Positions 1 through 7,922 are shown, numbered from the stretch's first letter. The stretch: DNA of 64,000 nt from JAWXBA01 sp048499805 (GCA_048499805.1 JASNZF010000002.1:1-64000), one strand, 5' to 3'. Translations and numbers: made by a program. Notes: generated by a model from the letters alone, not told the origin.

Positions 1-6
1 CGCCCC

Positions 7-2934
7 CTACGGCACCAGGGCTGGCTTGGCCGCCTGCTGCCGGGCCTTGAGGTGTTCCTCCATCTTGAGCCGCGGGATCCCCTCCCGCATCCAGTCCGGT
101 GCTTCCTGCCCGAGCAAATAGTGCCCGAACCACTCTCCCATGCGGACCGCGTAGTCCTTCTGGTTGCGGGGCAGGGAGAGGCCGTGGTTCTCGCCGACAT
201 ACTGGAGCAGGATCACTTCCTTGCCCAGCTGCCGCAGGGTGTTGAAGTAGGTGATCCCCTGGTTGAAGTCCACCGCCCCGTCCTTCTCGTTGTGGAGCAG
301 CAGGAGCGGGGTCGTCACCTTGTCGGCGTGGAAGGCCGGGGAGTTCCGGATGTAGGCGTCGTAATTCTCGATGAAGTTGCCCAGGAAGCGGCCCTGGGAA
401 CTCTCGAAGATCCCCTGGTTGGTGTTGCCGGAGTTCCAGTAGACCGAGCTGTACATGCTGACCATGTCGGTCAGCGCCGCCCCCGCCACCGCGCTGGCGA
501 ACATGTCGGTCTGGGTCACCAGGAAGGCGGTCTGGTACCCGCCCCACGAGTGGCCGTGCAACCCGACCTTGGTGATGTCCACGATCCCGGTGGCCGCCGC
601 CGCCCGGACCGCGGGCAGCACCGTCCAGACCGCCGACATCCCCGGATCGTTGAGCTTGTACACGATGTCGGGCATCAGCACCGCGATCCCCTTGCTGGTG
701 TACACGCTGGGGTTCAGGGCCCGGGTCTCGTTGGGTGTGGCGTACTGGTGCAGGCTCTGGGAGAGCTTCTCGTAGATGTACACGGTGGTGGGATACGCCT
801 GTCCCTCCCGGTATCCGGCCGGCAGGAACAGCGCCGCCTGGAGCGAGTCACCCTTGTCGCTGACGTAGTTCACCAGCCGCGCCCCCGGCGACCAGGCATA
901 CTCCCGCTGCTGGGGATTGGCTTCGGTCAACCGGTTGGGCGACTGGAACCCGGCGCCGGCAGCCCAGTAGTCCGGGAACTCGGTAAAGGTCTGCCGGGTC
1001 CAGACGAACCGCTCGGCGTCCCGGGCCCGGCTCACCTGGACCTTGGCGTCACCCCACAGGTACCGCTCCGCCCCGGGACGGCCCGGGGCGACCCGGGCGA
1101 TCCCCTCGCGCTTGGTCCACTCCCCATAGGCGTGCAGGAAGAGCGGCTGCGCCAGGTCGATCCCGCGCTCCTTCGGGTCCCAGACCAGCCGCTGGCGGTA
1201 CCGGATCCCCTCCCGGCGGCCGTCGGCGGTCAGGTTGACGGCCCGGCCCGTCCGGACCGGAACCTGCCAGACATCCCAGCCATCCGACAGCAGGACCGAG
1301 GCCGACCCCTTCGCCCAGCCGATGGGGTTGACCGGAGGCCGGTCCACGTTGTGGTCGTCCTCGACGTTCACGAAGCTCACGGGCAGGCCGGCGGTGATGT
1401 TGCGAGAGGCACCGGTCGCCATCTCCTGGACGTGGTAGTGTCCATCGTTCCAGTAGAGCAGCTGGTTGCCGTCGGGGGAGGGAAGCGCCAGGAACCGCTG
1501 CTCCCGGAGCGCCAGTCGCCGCGTGCCAGTGATGGCGTCGATGACCCAGACGTCTCGCCGGTTGCCGCCGGCCGTCCCGTTCTCATGCTCATACGCCCGG
1601 GAGTCATTCCCGATCGCCCAGCGATCGCCGGGGGCAACGCTGACGCTGCGCACCGAGTCGGTGGCGAGCTGGACGACCCGGTTCTCGCGAATCCGGAAGC
1701 TTGCGAGGTAGCTGAAGTTGCGGTCCTGGGACTCCTGCACCTGCTGGAGCGACTGCAGCCGGGGCTCCCGGCCGTGCCAGATGACCAGGGTCGGCAGCTC
1801 GTCCTCGCCGCCCGCGGGGGCGGGGCGCTGCATCGCTCCCGGGGTGCCGGCCACCGGCCGCACGTCCGGCCGCTGGCCCGCGCTGGCCGGCTTCTCGGCC
1901 AGCCCGAAGTAGAGGGCAGAATGGTCGCGCGCCCACGTCGGGGTCCGGGTGGAGCTGATCGCCAGGCCCTCCGGCACCCCCGATGCGCCCGTCACGATGG
2001 TGCGGGCCGGGGAAGCGGCACCGGCGTTGGCAAAGCCGAGGACTGCCCAGGTGGTGTCGCGGCCGGCGCTGTCGATGGTCGCGCGCAGGGCGGCGAGGGC
2101 CAGGCCGCTGTCGGCCCACTGCATCCGCCGGTAGAGGGCGGCGTCGCTCTCGAGCACCCGGGTCAGGTCGGTCCGCAGGTTGCGCAGGTGGATGCCATTG
2201 CCCAGGCGGTCGCGGGCGTCGATCGCCATGGCGAGCCAGTCGCCAGAGTCATCGAACGAGAAGTCGGCGACGTTGCCGATGTTCACGACGGTGGTGGAGC
2301 CGAGCTGGTGGAGCAGCAGGTCGGTGCCACTCGACGCGCTGGAAGCCTGGGCTGCGCCGGCGCCGCCACCGGCACCACTCCCGCCGCTGGCCCCGGCCCC
2401 GCCGCCCGATTCGGGCGCGTACCCCTGCATCGCCAGCCACCGGGGCTGGTCGCCGCCGAACGCCACCCGACGGATCTTCTCGAACTCGCGCGACTCGCCG
2501 GTGGCCACGTTTACCACCACCGCCCGGGACTGGACCGGCCGGCGCGCGGTCCGCAGCCGCTTGGCCTCGTCCGCCGTGGGATAGGCCAGGTACGCCAGCC
2601 ACTTACCGTCGCCCGAGAGCTGGAGGCCGGCGCCAACCCCGCCGCCGGAGGGAAGCTCACCCACGGCGAACCGGCGCTCGCTGCCCGCGCCGGTCGGACG
2701 GATGACGACCTCGGCGTTGCCCTCGTTGGGTGAGATGAGGTACGCGAACCAGCCGCCATCGTGGGAAAGCGCGGTGGCCCGGATCGTCTTCCACCCCTTG
2801 AGCGCCTCGGCATCGAGGACCTTGCCCGCCGCCGCAGCGGCCGGGGTCGGGAGCTGGGCGGTCGCGGGGGTGGCCACGACCACCGCGGCCAGGACAAGAA
2901 GCGTGGCACGGAGCGGTGCTGGGAACACGGTCAA
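7..2934 (-). CDS. Secreted prolyl-oligopeptidase-family (S9) peptidase
   Basis: A 975-residue protein with an N-terminal Sec signal peptide ending near ATPATAQ, so it is probably periplasmic or exported. The N-terminal two thirds look like a beta-propeller of WD40/DPP-IV type, which in this family filters peptide access to the catalytic domain. The C-terminal alpha/beta hydrolase domain carries the nucleophile elbow GHSWGG (Ser about 796), an acid in HNEKDG (Asp about 885) and the His in GENHGL (about 917), so the triad is complete. A Gly/Ser/Ala-rich insert lies near residues 180-200. The start is ambiguous: TTG at 2934 or GTG at 2928, neither with a strong ribosome site. The family cleaves peptides after proline or releases dipeptides; the exact specificity cannot be read here. 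Confidence 0.9.
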   Translation of the reverse strand: MTVFPAPLRATLLVLAAVVVATPATAQLPTPAAAAAGKVLDAEALKGWKTIRATALSHDGGWFAYLISPNEGNAEVVIRPTGAGSERRFAVGELPSGGGVGAGLQLSGDGKWLAYLAYPTADEAKRLRTARRPVQSRAVVVNVATGESREFEKIRRVAFGGDQPRWLAMQGYAPESGGGAGASGGSGAGGGAGAAQASSASSGTDLLLHQLGSTTVVNIGNVADFSFDDSGDWLAMAIDARDRLGNGIHLRNLRTDLTRVLESDAALYRRMQWADSGLALAALRATIDSAGRDTTWAVLGFANAGAASPARTIVTGASGVPEGLAISSTRTPTWARDHSALYFGLAEKPASAGQRPDVRPVAGTPGAMQRPAPAGGEDELPTLVIWHGREPRLQSLQQVQESQDRNFSYLASFRIRENRVVQLATDSVRSVSVAPGDRWAIGNDSRAYEHENGTAGGNRRDVWVIDAITGTRRLALREQRFLALPSPDGNQLLYWNDGHYHVQEMATGASRNITAGLPVSFVNVEDDHNVDRPPVNPIGWAKGSASVLLSDGWDVWQVPVRTGRAVNLTADGRREGIRYRQRLVWDPKERGIDLAQPLFLHAYGEWTKREGIARVAPGRPGAERYLWGDAKVQVSRARDAERFVWTRQTFTEFPDYWAAGAGFQSPNRLTEANPQQREYAWSPGARLVNYVSDKGDSLQAALFLPAGYREGQAYPTTVYIYEKLSQSLHQYATPNETRALNPSVYTSKGIAVLMPDIVYKLNDPGMSAVWTVLPAVRAAAATGIVDITKVGLHGHSWGGYQTAFLVTQTDMFASAVAGAALTDMVSMYSSVYWNSGNTNQGIFESSQGRFLGNFIENYDAYIRNSPAFHADKVTTPLLLLHNEKDGAVDFNQGITYFNTLRQLGKEVILLQYVGENHGLSLPRNQKDYAVRMGEWFGHYLLGQEAPDWMREGIPRLKMEEHLKARQQAAKPALVP

Positions 2935-2983
2935 CTCGGGGGTAGGGGGAAGCCTGATTATACGGTTCGGGGGCGGGAGAGAC

Positions 2984-3020
2984 TAGGGGTTGGGGACTGG
3001 GGAATGGGGAATGGGGATAA
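2984..3020. repeat. G-tract repeat array (GGGGAAT-like)
   Basis: Degenerate 6-8 base units starting with GGGG (GGGGTT, GGGGACT, GGGGAAT twice, GGGGATA) lie in the spacer upstream of the S9 gene. Only the G-rich arm is present. Related arrays lie near 7923, 51553 and 56520. Confidence 0.8.
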
Positions 3021-3039
3021 GGACAGGCGGGAGGCAGGG

Positions 3040-3068
3040 AAAAGAAAGAGGCCCCTGGGAAGGGCCTC
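3040..3068 (-). terminator. Rho-independent terminator of the tRNA-Leu/tRNA-Thr transcript
   Basis: On the minus strand the stem GAGGCCC pairs with GGGCCTC around a 7-base loop and is followed by a TTTCTTTT run. It lies 23 bases after the tRNA-Thr gene, where a terminator for the two tRNAs is expected. Confidence 0.85.
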
Positions 3069-3090
3069 GAAATCCTGCTCGGGTCCGCAG

Positions 3091-3162
3091 AGCCACTGGT
3101 CGGATTTGAACCGACGACCGCTCGATTACGAATCGAGAGCTCTACCCCTGAGCTACAGTGGC
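3091..3162 (-). tRNA. tRNA-Thr (anticodon CGT)
   Basis: A complete 72-base cloverleaf. The acceptor stem is GCCACTG/CAGTGGC, the D stem GCTC/GAGC, the anticodon stem CTCGA/TCGAG with loop TTCGTAA (anticodon CGT), and the T arm has loop TTCAAAT. CCA is not encoded. It lies 9 bases downstream of tRNA-Leu, so the two are probably co-transcribed. Confidence 0.97.
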
Positions 3163-3171
3163 GGTGAGGGA

Positions 3172-3253
3172 TGCCCTGGCGCGGACTCGAACCGCGATGC
3201 CTTTCGGCACTACCCCCTCAAGATAGCGTGTCTACCAATTTCACCACCAGGGC
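3172..3253 (-). tRNA. tRNA-Leu (anticodon GAG)
   Basis: An 82-base class II tRNA. The acceptor stem is GCCCTGG/CCAGGGC, the anticodon stem CTATC/GGTAG with loop TTGAGGG (anticodon GAG), the long variable arm TGCCGAAAGGCAT, and the T-arm loop TTCGAGT. CCA is not encoded. Confidence 0.97.
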
Positions 3254-3303
3254 GGCGGCGGGAACATAGTCGCCTGAGGCGGGGGGGTCAATTCCGGGGG
3301 CGC

Positions 3304-3526
3304 GGGGCAGGGGGGCAGGGGGGCCGGCAAGCCACACCTGTTCTCGCGAGTGGCGCTGGCTTGACAGGCCCCGGCAGTTTCACATCTTCGCCCCGCTGCC
3401 CCGCTGCCCCGCTGCCCCGCTGCCCCGCTGCCCCGCTGCCCCGCTGCCCCGCTGCCCCGCTGCCCCGCTGCCCCGCTGCCCCGCTGCCCCGCTGCCCCGC
3501 TGCCCCGCTGCCCCGCTGCCCCGCTG
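3304..3526. repeat. Composite inverted-arm repeat element A
   Basis: The left arm (3304-3323) is made of GGGGCAGG units. A core of about 67 bases follows, ending in CAGTTTCACATCTTCG, then a right arm (3391-3526) of exactly 17 perfect CCCCGCTG units. The left unit is the reverse complement of the right unit with one variable base, so the arms can pair. The array ends 9 bases from the TAG stop of the minus-strand gene at 3536, so that gene's sense strand continues into (CAGCGGGG)n. The last 30 core bases match element B (4978-5225) with one mismatch. Confidence 0.9.
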
Positions 3527-3535
3527 CCCTCCCGC

Positions 3536-4144
3536 CTACCCCTTCACATATACCAGCTTGCGGGTCACCGGCCGGCCGCCGGTCGTGGCGATCGACTGTT
3601 CGGCGATCATCTGGCTGCCGTCTTCGCTGAGGTAGCGCTTCTCGCTGAAGGTGACCAGCACCACGCCATTGTCGGTGTTCGCCGAGCCACTGCCCTCGGT
3701 AATGAGCTGGGCGCCCTCCCACCGCGAGGTGGTCTTGAGCCTGGCCGGGGTCTGGGAGCGGGGGGCGAAGAAGTCGTTCTCGCTCTCGGAGCCATCGAGC
3801 TTGAACTTGAACCCCTCCTTGATCCCGTTGGTGGTCTGGTCGAGTTGCAGCACTCCCTTGTCGATCTTGATCGTCAGGGTCTGCTCGACGCCCTGCCGAC
3901 CCTGGCCCGGGACGACCGGGGCGATGCCGGGGGTCCCGCCGAGGCGTCCGGCCGAGGCGTCGCCGGGGCGACGGGAGTTCTGGGTGGGCCGCATCTGCCG
4001 CAACTGCGGCGGAGGCGTCACGGGACCCTCGCTCAGTTGGGCGTCGTACTTCCACTTGCCCGAGAAGTCCGGGTGGTCCTGGGCCGAGGCGACGGGGACG
4101 GCGGCCAGCGCGAGGCCGGCGAGGAGACAGGTGAGAGCGCGCAT
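3536..4144 (-). CDS. Small secreted protein, FSGxWK family
   Basis: A 202-residue exported protein. The start ATG at 4144 is preceded by AGGAG at good spacing and begins the signal peptide MRALTCLLAGLALAAV, cleaved near ASAQ. The mature protein opens with HPDFSGKWKYDAQLSEG, a motif shared with the neighbour at 4338-4892 and typical of small beta-rich, lipocalin-like secreted proteins of Gemmatimonadota and Acidobacteriota. Their C-termini also match (RKLVYVKG here, RKMVYIKQ there), so the two are tandem paralogs. Function is unknown; ligand binding in the periplasm is only a guess. Confidence 0.85.
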   Translation of the reverse strand: MRALTCLLAGLALAAVPVASAQDHPDFSGKWKYDAQLSEGPVTPPPQLRQMRPTQNSRRPGDASAGRLGGTPGIAPVVPGQGRQGVEQTLTIKIDKGVLQLDQTTNGIKEGFKFKLDGSESENDFFAPRSQTPARLKTTSRWEGAQLITEGSGSANTDNGVVLVTFSEKRYLSEDGSQMIAEQSIATTGGRPVTRKLVYVKG

Positions 4145-4240
4145 GGGCGGCTCCTGCAGCTGAGGTGACACGGGGCATGGTCCGGAAACAAATCGTTAGA
4201 TACTGCGGAGCGCCGCGCTGGTCAATCCCCGAAAATGCGA

Positions 4241-4268
4241 CTGCCCCCGGGGGGATTCCCGGGGGCAG
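4241..4268 (-). terminator. Hairpin terminator downstream of the 4338-4892 gene
   Basis: CTGCCCCCGGG (4241-4251) pairs with CCCGGGGGCAG (4258-4268) around a 6-base loop. It lies between the end of one small secreted protein gene and the start of its paralog. No U-run follows. Confidence 0.55.
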
Positions 4269-4276
4269 CGCGGAGA

Positions 4277-4340
4277 TGTCGGAGGCATGCCCCTACGTTC
4301 GATGTCTGGCCGGCGCGGGCATGCCGGAGGCATGCCCCTA
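4277..4340. repeat. Paired repeats of GGAGGCATGCCCCTAC with a hairpin
   Basis: The 16-mer GGAGGCATGCCCCTAC occurs twice about 48 bases apart. The second copy is part of a perfect inverted repeat, GGGCATGCC (4317-4325) GGA GGCATGCCC (4329-4337), which directly abuts the TAG stop (4338-4340) of the minus-strand gene. It could serve as a 3' hairpin. Confidence 0.7.
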
Positions 4341-4892
4341 CTGCTTGATGTACACCATCTTGCGGGTGTTCTCGCCCTGGCCCGTTGTGGTGGTGGTCTC
4401 CACCGTCATGGTCTTGCCGTCGGCGCTCAAGGAACGGACCTCGTGCGTCGTGATCTGCATGTCGCCGTTCGGGGTCGAGATCTTCGCCGTACCGTGGGTG
4501 ACCAGGGTCATCCCCTCCCACACCGTCGTGCTGGTGACCTCGCCACCCATCCGGCCGCCCATCGGGTTCTTGGAGGCGGCGCCGCCGATGGCGTAGTTCA
4601 TGACCCGCTCCGCGCCCTGGGCCATCATCGTGAGCTTGAGCGTCGTGGCGTCGTGCGCAATCGTGACCTCCTGCGCTCCGGCCCCGCCGCCCATCCCTCC
4701 GCCGGCCCGGCCACCGCCTCCCCCCCCGCCACCACCGGCACCGCCACCCCCACCCATCCCCCCGCCCATCTGGCTCTGGGCCGGGTCCAGCTTCCAGGTT
4801 CCGGAGAAATTGGGCTTGTCCTGCGCCCCGGCCGTCTGGGCGAGCACTCCCAGCAAGGCAAGGGTTCCGACTGCTCGAAGGGCTGTACGCAC
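4338..4892 (-). CDS. Small secreted protein, FSGxWK family, with poly-Gly insert
   Basis: A 184-residue exported paralog of the protein at 3536-4144. I chose GTG at 4892, giving VRTALRAVGTLALLGVLAQT as signal peptide with cleavage after AGAQ, because AGGAG lies 6 bases upstream; an ATG at 4952 has no such support. The mature start DKPNFSGTWKLDPAQS is the family motif. It is followed by a Gly/Met-rich stretch of about 30 residues, then a beta-rich domain ending TRKMVYIKQ. The paralog lacks the poly-Gly stretch. Function is unknown. Confidence 0.85.
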   Translation of the reverse strand: MRTALRAVGTLALLGVLAQTAGAQDKPNFSGTWKLDPAQSQMGGGMGGGGGAGGGGGGGGGRAGGGMGGGAGAQEVTIAHDATTLKLTMMAQGAERVMNYAIGGAASKNPMGGRMGGEVTSTTVWEGMTLVTHGTAKISTPNGDMQITTHEVRSLSADGKTMTVETTTTTGQGENTRKMVYIKQ

Positions 4893-4977
4893 GCGATGCT
4901 CCTGGCTGCGTTGGGGGGATGGTACGCGGGATTCGTCCCGCAAGCCCCACATACGTGGGAGGGGAGGGCGATGTTAA

Positions 4978-5225
4978 GGGGGGCAGTGGGGCAGCGGGGC
5001 AGGGGGGCAGGGGGGCCGGAGAAGCAAGACCGGTTCTCGTACGGGGCAATATTGACAGGCCCTGGCAGTTTCACATCTTCGTTCCGCTGCCCCGCTGCCC
5101 CGCTGCCCCGCTGCCCCGCTGCCCCGCTGCCCCGCTGCCCCGCTGCCCCGCTGCCCCGCTGCCCCGCTGCCCCGCTGCCCCGCTGCCCCGCTGCCCCGCT
5201 GCCCCGCTGCCCCGCTGCCCCGCTG
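4978..5225. repeat. Composite inverted-arm repeat element B
   Basis: The left arm (4978-5015) has GGGGCAGT, GGGGCAGC and GGGGCAGG units. The core ends in the same 30 bases as element A with one change. The right arm is one degenerate unit TTCCGCTG (5082-5089) plus exactly 17 perfect CCCCGCTG units (5090-5225). The array stops 1 base from the TAG stop of the CBS gene. The core contains a TTGACA, but I see no matching -10. Confidence 0.9.
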
Positions 5226-5226
5226 C

Positions 5227-5634
5227 CTACCCAACCACCTCGCGCCGAGTGGCCAGGGCCCGTACCAGGTCGGTCTGGGAGATCACCCCGACCATCTTGC
5301 CGCCCTCTTCCACGAACAGGCGGTGGACCTCGCCGTAGAGCATCTGCTGGGCGACCTCGTGGATCGTCGCCGAGGGGGCCACCATCAGGGGGCGTGGCGT
5401 CATCAGCTCGCTCACCGGGGTGTTGTCGATCAGGTTGCGCCGGTCGGTGCCCGCCGACTCCGCCTCGGCCTGGAGGATGTCCGAGGTCGAGATCACTCCC
5501 ACCACCCGCTCGGTCTCGTCCACCACCGGTAACCCCGACACGTGGAGCTCTGCCATCAGGGCGATGGCCTCGGCGACCATCTGGTCCAGATAGATGGTCC
5601 GGACATTGGTCTGCATGACATCGGCGACGCGCAT
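5227..5634 (-). CDS. CBS-domain pair protein
   Basis: A 135-residue cytoplasmic protein that is almost entirely two CBS motifs (about residues 7-60 and 73-130), the unit that binds adenosyl nucleotides and senses energy state. Diagnostic strings are VADVMQTNVRTIYLDQMVAEAI, HVSGLPVVDETERVVGVISTSDIL and LMTPRPLMVAPSATIHEVA. The ATG at 5634 is chosen because AGGAG lies 6 bases upstream. No effector domain is attached, so it probably acts as a free regulatory module. Its partner is unknown. Confidence 0.9.
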   Translation of the reverse strand: MRVADVMQTNVRTIYLDQMVAEAIALMAELHVSGLPVVDETERVVGVISTSDILQAEAESAGTDRRNLIDNTPVSELMTPRPLMVAPSATIHEVAQQMLYGEVHRLFVEEGGKMVGVISQTDLVRALATRREVVG

Positions 5635-5712
5635 TGAGAGCTCCTTGCTGGGGTCACCCGGAAGATGCCTCCGGGTGACCCAAACCAGCATGAACGATTC
5701 GTGAGCGCGCCT

Positions 5713-6786
5713 TTACGAAAGGGGCGCCAGCGCTTCCTCGAGCGAGGGACGGCGCTCCTCCAGCCAGGCCGGCAGCGCCAGCACCTGTCCCAGCCGCTCC
5801 ACCGGCTCGTCCACCCCGAACCCGGGGCCGTCGGTGGCGATCTCGACCAGCAGCCCGTCGGGCGACCGGAAGTAGATCGACTGGAAGTAGGTCCGGTCCA
5901 TCACCGGCGAAACCCGGATCCCCTGGCCGAGCAGGTGCTCGCGCCAGGCGGCCTGCTGGTCGGCGCTGGCGGCGCGGAACGCCACGTGGTGGGTCTGGCC
6001 GGTGCCACCGCGGGCCTCCTTGTAGCTGCTCGGCCAGCCGAACAGCGTCATGCTGCTGCCCGGCGTCACCGTCTCGCCGTCGTAGTGGGCCCAGAAGTGG
6101 TGCGGGATGCTCAGCTCATCCTGGTTCACCGTCTGCTTGACCCGGTACAGTCCCAGCGCATGGGTGTAGAACCGGTGCGAGGCATCGATGTCGTCGGTGA
6201 TAGCCGAGACGTGGTGGATCCCCGTGATCGCCATCGCCGGCGTGATCGTGGGCACCGGCTCCGGCCACCCCTGCTCGGCAAAGGCGCGGCCCTCGAGGCT
6301 GCGCTGCAGCTGCGCCTCGTCGGGGGTCACCACGCTCCGGCCCAGGAGCCCCTCGGGCTCGTCGGTGGCGTAGCCGGGGCCCCGGGTGGCCAGCTCCAGG
6401 ATCTGCCCGTCGGGATCGGCAAAGTACAGGCTGATGAAGTAGCCCCGGTTGATCGGACCGGTGACCCGGACGCCGGCGTCGGTCAGCCGCCGCTTCCACT
6501 GCAGGATCGCGTCGAGGTCCTCGACGCCCAGCGCCACGTGGTGCACGCCGCCGATGCCGGGCGCGCCGCGCGGCACCCCCTTCCACTCGAAGAAGGTGAG
6601 CAGGGTGCCCGGCGCGCCGGTCGGGTCGCCGAAATAGAGGTGATACGAGGTCGGGTCGTCGAAGTTCACCGTCTTCTTGACGAGGCCGAGCCCCAGCAGG
6701 TCGCGGTAAAACCCGAGGGTGCGTGCGGCGTCGCCGGACACCATGGTGACGTGGTGGAACCCGAGGGTACTCAGTGGACTGTTCAT
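5713..6786 (-). CDS. mhqO: Ring-cleaving dioxygenase, glyoxalase/VOC family (MhqO-like)
   Basis: A 357-residue protein of two tandem vicinal-oxygen-chelate modules (about residues 5-130 and 155-310). Strings such as GFHHVTMVSGDAARTLGFYRD, GGVHHVALGVEDLDA, GIHHVSAITDDIDASHRFY and QTHHVAFRAAS contain the metal-binding His positions of extradiol-type dioxygenases. The length matches MhqO/MhqE proteins, which open hydroquinone-type rings. ATG at 6786 overlaps the stop of the hydrolase gene by 4 bases (ATGA), and AAGGAG precedes it. The order marR-hydrolase-dioxygenase matches the quinone-detoxification regulon of Bacillus; the substrate is inferred from that context. Confidence 0.85.
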   Translation of the reverse strand: MNSPLSTLGFHHVTMVSGDAARTLGFYRDLLGLGLVKKTVNFDDPTSYHLYFGDPTGAPGTLLTFFEWKGVPRGAPGIGGVHHVALGVEDLDAILQWKRRLTDAGVRVTGPINRGYFISLYFADPDGQILELATRGPGYATDEPEGLLGRSVVTPDEAQLQRSLEGRAFAEQGWPEPVPTITPAMAITGIHHVSAITDDIDASHRFYTHALGLYRVKQTVNQDELSIPHHFWAHYDGETVTPGSSMTLFGWPSSYKEARGGTGQTHHVAFRAASADQQAAWREHLLGQGIRVSPVMDRTYFQSIYFRSPDGLLVEIATDGPGFGVDEPVERLGQVLALPAWLEERRPSLEEALAPLS

Positions 6787-7454
6787 GATCCCTTCTCCTT
6801 CGTGCTGGCGTCTGCCGCCAGCTTCCTGCCGAGCCAAGTGGTCGCGTCCCGCAGCTCGGCCTGCGTGATCGTGTGTCCGGCTGGATACGCCTGCGCCGTC
6901 AGGTCGGCGCCGGCTGCCCTGAGCGCCGCCCAGCCGGACGTCGCGTGCGCAAAGGGAATGGCGGGGTCCTCGGTGCCGTGGCCCCAGAAGACCGCCGTGC
7001 CCGCCACCGTGCCGGGCGTGGCCGCCACGGTGGGGTGGGAGGCCAGGAACCCGCTCAGGTTCATCACCAGCGGGATCGTGCCCGGGTGGCGGAGCGCGTG
7101 GGCCAGCGCCGAGGTGCCGCCCTGGGAGAACCCGCCCAGCAGCAGCGGGCCGGGGGCCACGGGCAGGTGGCTGGGGAGTTCGGCCAGGAACTCCGCCAGG
7201 GCCTGCTGGCCCTGCTCGAAGCTTTCGGGCTCCGGGGTCGTGCCGCTCAGGAACCGGTACCAGGCCCAGCCCGGCCCGTAGCCCCAGGGGGCGCCGGGGA
7301 AGGGGGCCCGGGGCGAGACGATCATCGCCTCGGCGGGGAAGTGGGGGGCCAGCCCCATCAGGTCTTCCTCGTGGCTGCCGCGGCCGTGCAGGAGCACGAT
7401 CAGTGGCGCGCCGTCGGCTGCGTCGTCGGGGATCCGGGCCAGCGAGTGGAGCAT
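6783..7454 (-). CDS. mhqD: Alpha/beta hydrolase, phospholipase/carboxylesterase family (MhqD-like)
   Basis: A 223-residue cytoplasmic hydrolase with no signal peptide. It shows the oxyanion region VLLHGRGSHEEDL, the nucleophile elbow LLGGFSQGG (Ser about 109), the acid in FWGHGTEDPAIPF and a His in AGHTITQ, the arrangement of the YpfH/MhqD esterase group. It starts 2 bases after the MarR stop and overlaps the dioxygenase start by 4 bases, so all three genes form one transcript. MhqD is part of the quinone and diamide stress response in Bacillus; its exact substrate is not known. Confidence 0.85.
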   Translation of the reverse strand: MLHSLARIPDDAADGAPLIVLLHGRGSHEEDLMGLAPHFPAEAMIVSPRAPFPGAPWGYGPGWAWYRFLSGTTPEPESFEQGQQALAEFLAELPSHLPVAPGPLLLGGFSQGGTSALAHALRHPGTIPLVMNLSGFLASHPTVAATPGTVAGTAVFWGHGTEDPAIPFAHATSGWAALRAAGADLTAQAYPAGHTITQAELRDATTWLGRKLAADASTKEKGS

Positions 7455-7456
7455 TG

Positions 7457-7903
7457 TCAGGTCTTCCTTTCAGGCGCCGCCGTGGCGGCGGTCTTGCCAA
7501 GTTTCCGGAGCAGCGCGTAGGCCTGGGCGCGTTCCTCGGCGGTCAGCCCCCGGGTGGCGCTGGCGATGGCGCGGGCGTGGGCGGGGAAGTGCTCCGCCAC
7601 GAATGCCCGTCCCTTCGGGGTCAGCGCCGCGAACGAGCTGCGGCGGTCGTCGGGGCAGGGGCGCCGGGTCACCAGCCCCTGCTTCACCAGCCGGTTCACC
7701 ACCCAGGTTACCCCGCCGGAGCTGACCAGGATTCGTTCCTGGAGCTCGCCCTGCCGCATGTCGCCCCGATGGTAGAGCGCCTCCAGCACCCCGAACTCGG
7801 CCACCGTGATGCCGTGCCGGGCGATATCGGCCTCGGCGTGGGCGCTGATGGCGGCGTGGGCGCGGGCCAGCGCGATCCAGAGGTGGAGGGGGGTCGTTGA
7901 CAT
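7457..7903 (-). CDS. mhqR: MarR-family transcriptional regulator (MhqR-like)
   Basis: A 148-residue winged-helix protein. ISAHAEADIARHGITVAEFGVLEALYHRGDM matches the MarR dimerisation helix and HTH entry; QERILVSSGGVTWVVNRLVKQGLVTRRPCPDDRRSSFAALT is the recognition helix and beta-wing with the DxR signature. The ATG at 7903 lies directly against an 18-base palindrome, so the mRNA leader must be very short or absent and no Shine-Dalgarno is visible. It heads the operon with the esterase and the dioxygenase and is probably their autoregulated repressor, released by quinones or electrophiles. No conserved Cys is visible near the N-terminus. Confidence 0.88.
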   Translation of the reverse strand: MSTTPLHLWIALARAHAAISAHAEADIARHGITVAEFGVLEALYHRGDMRQGELQERILVSSGGVTWVVNRLVKQGLVTRRPCPDDRRSSFAALTPKGRAFVAEHFPAHARAIASATRGLTAEERAQAYALLRKLGKTAATAAPERKT

Positions 7904-7920
7904 ATCTTAGAACTAAGATA
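7903..7920. promoter_or_regulatory. Probable MhqR-type operator overlapping the marR start
   Basis: TATCTTAGAACTAAGATA is a perfect inverted repeat, 8-base arms around AA. From memory it closely resembles the MhqR box of Bacillus, which has TATCT/AGATA outer arms. It covers the A of the marR ATG. A TATCTT inside it could be the -10 on the minus strand, so a bound repressor would block both polymerase and ribosome. Confidence 0.75.
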
Positions 7921-7922
7921 AT

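Noticed and set aside
52..2733. Very long open frame antisense to the S9 peptidase, and similar long antisense frames near 8433, 10880, 13184, 36264 and 60364
   Set aside because: High GC makes antisense frames open by chance. The opposite strand has clear domains, signal peptides and ribosome sites, and the antisense translations show no recognisable domain.
5049..5081. TTGACA in the cores of elements A and B as a -35 promoter element
   Set aside because: No acceptable -10 at 16-18 bases, and it would read antisense into flanking genes.
3391..5225. CCCCGCTG arrays as CRISPR
   Set aside because: Eight-base units with no spacers and no cas genes nearby.
3288..5338. Pro/Arg/Cys repeat peptides read through the CCCCGCTG arrays
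   Set aside because: Translations of the DNA repeat in several frames; they run through real gene ends and have no start signals.
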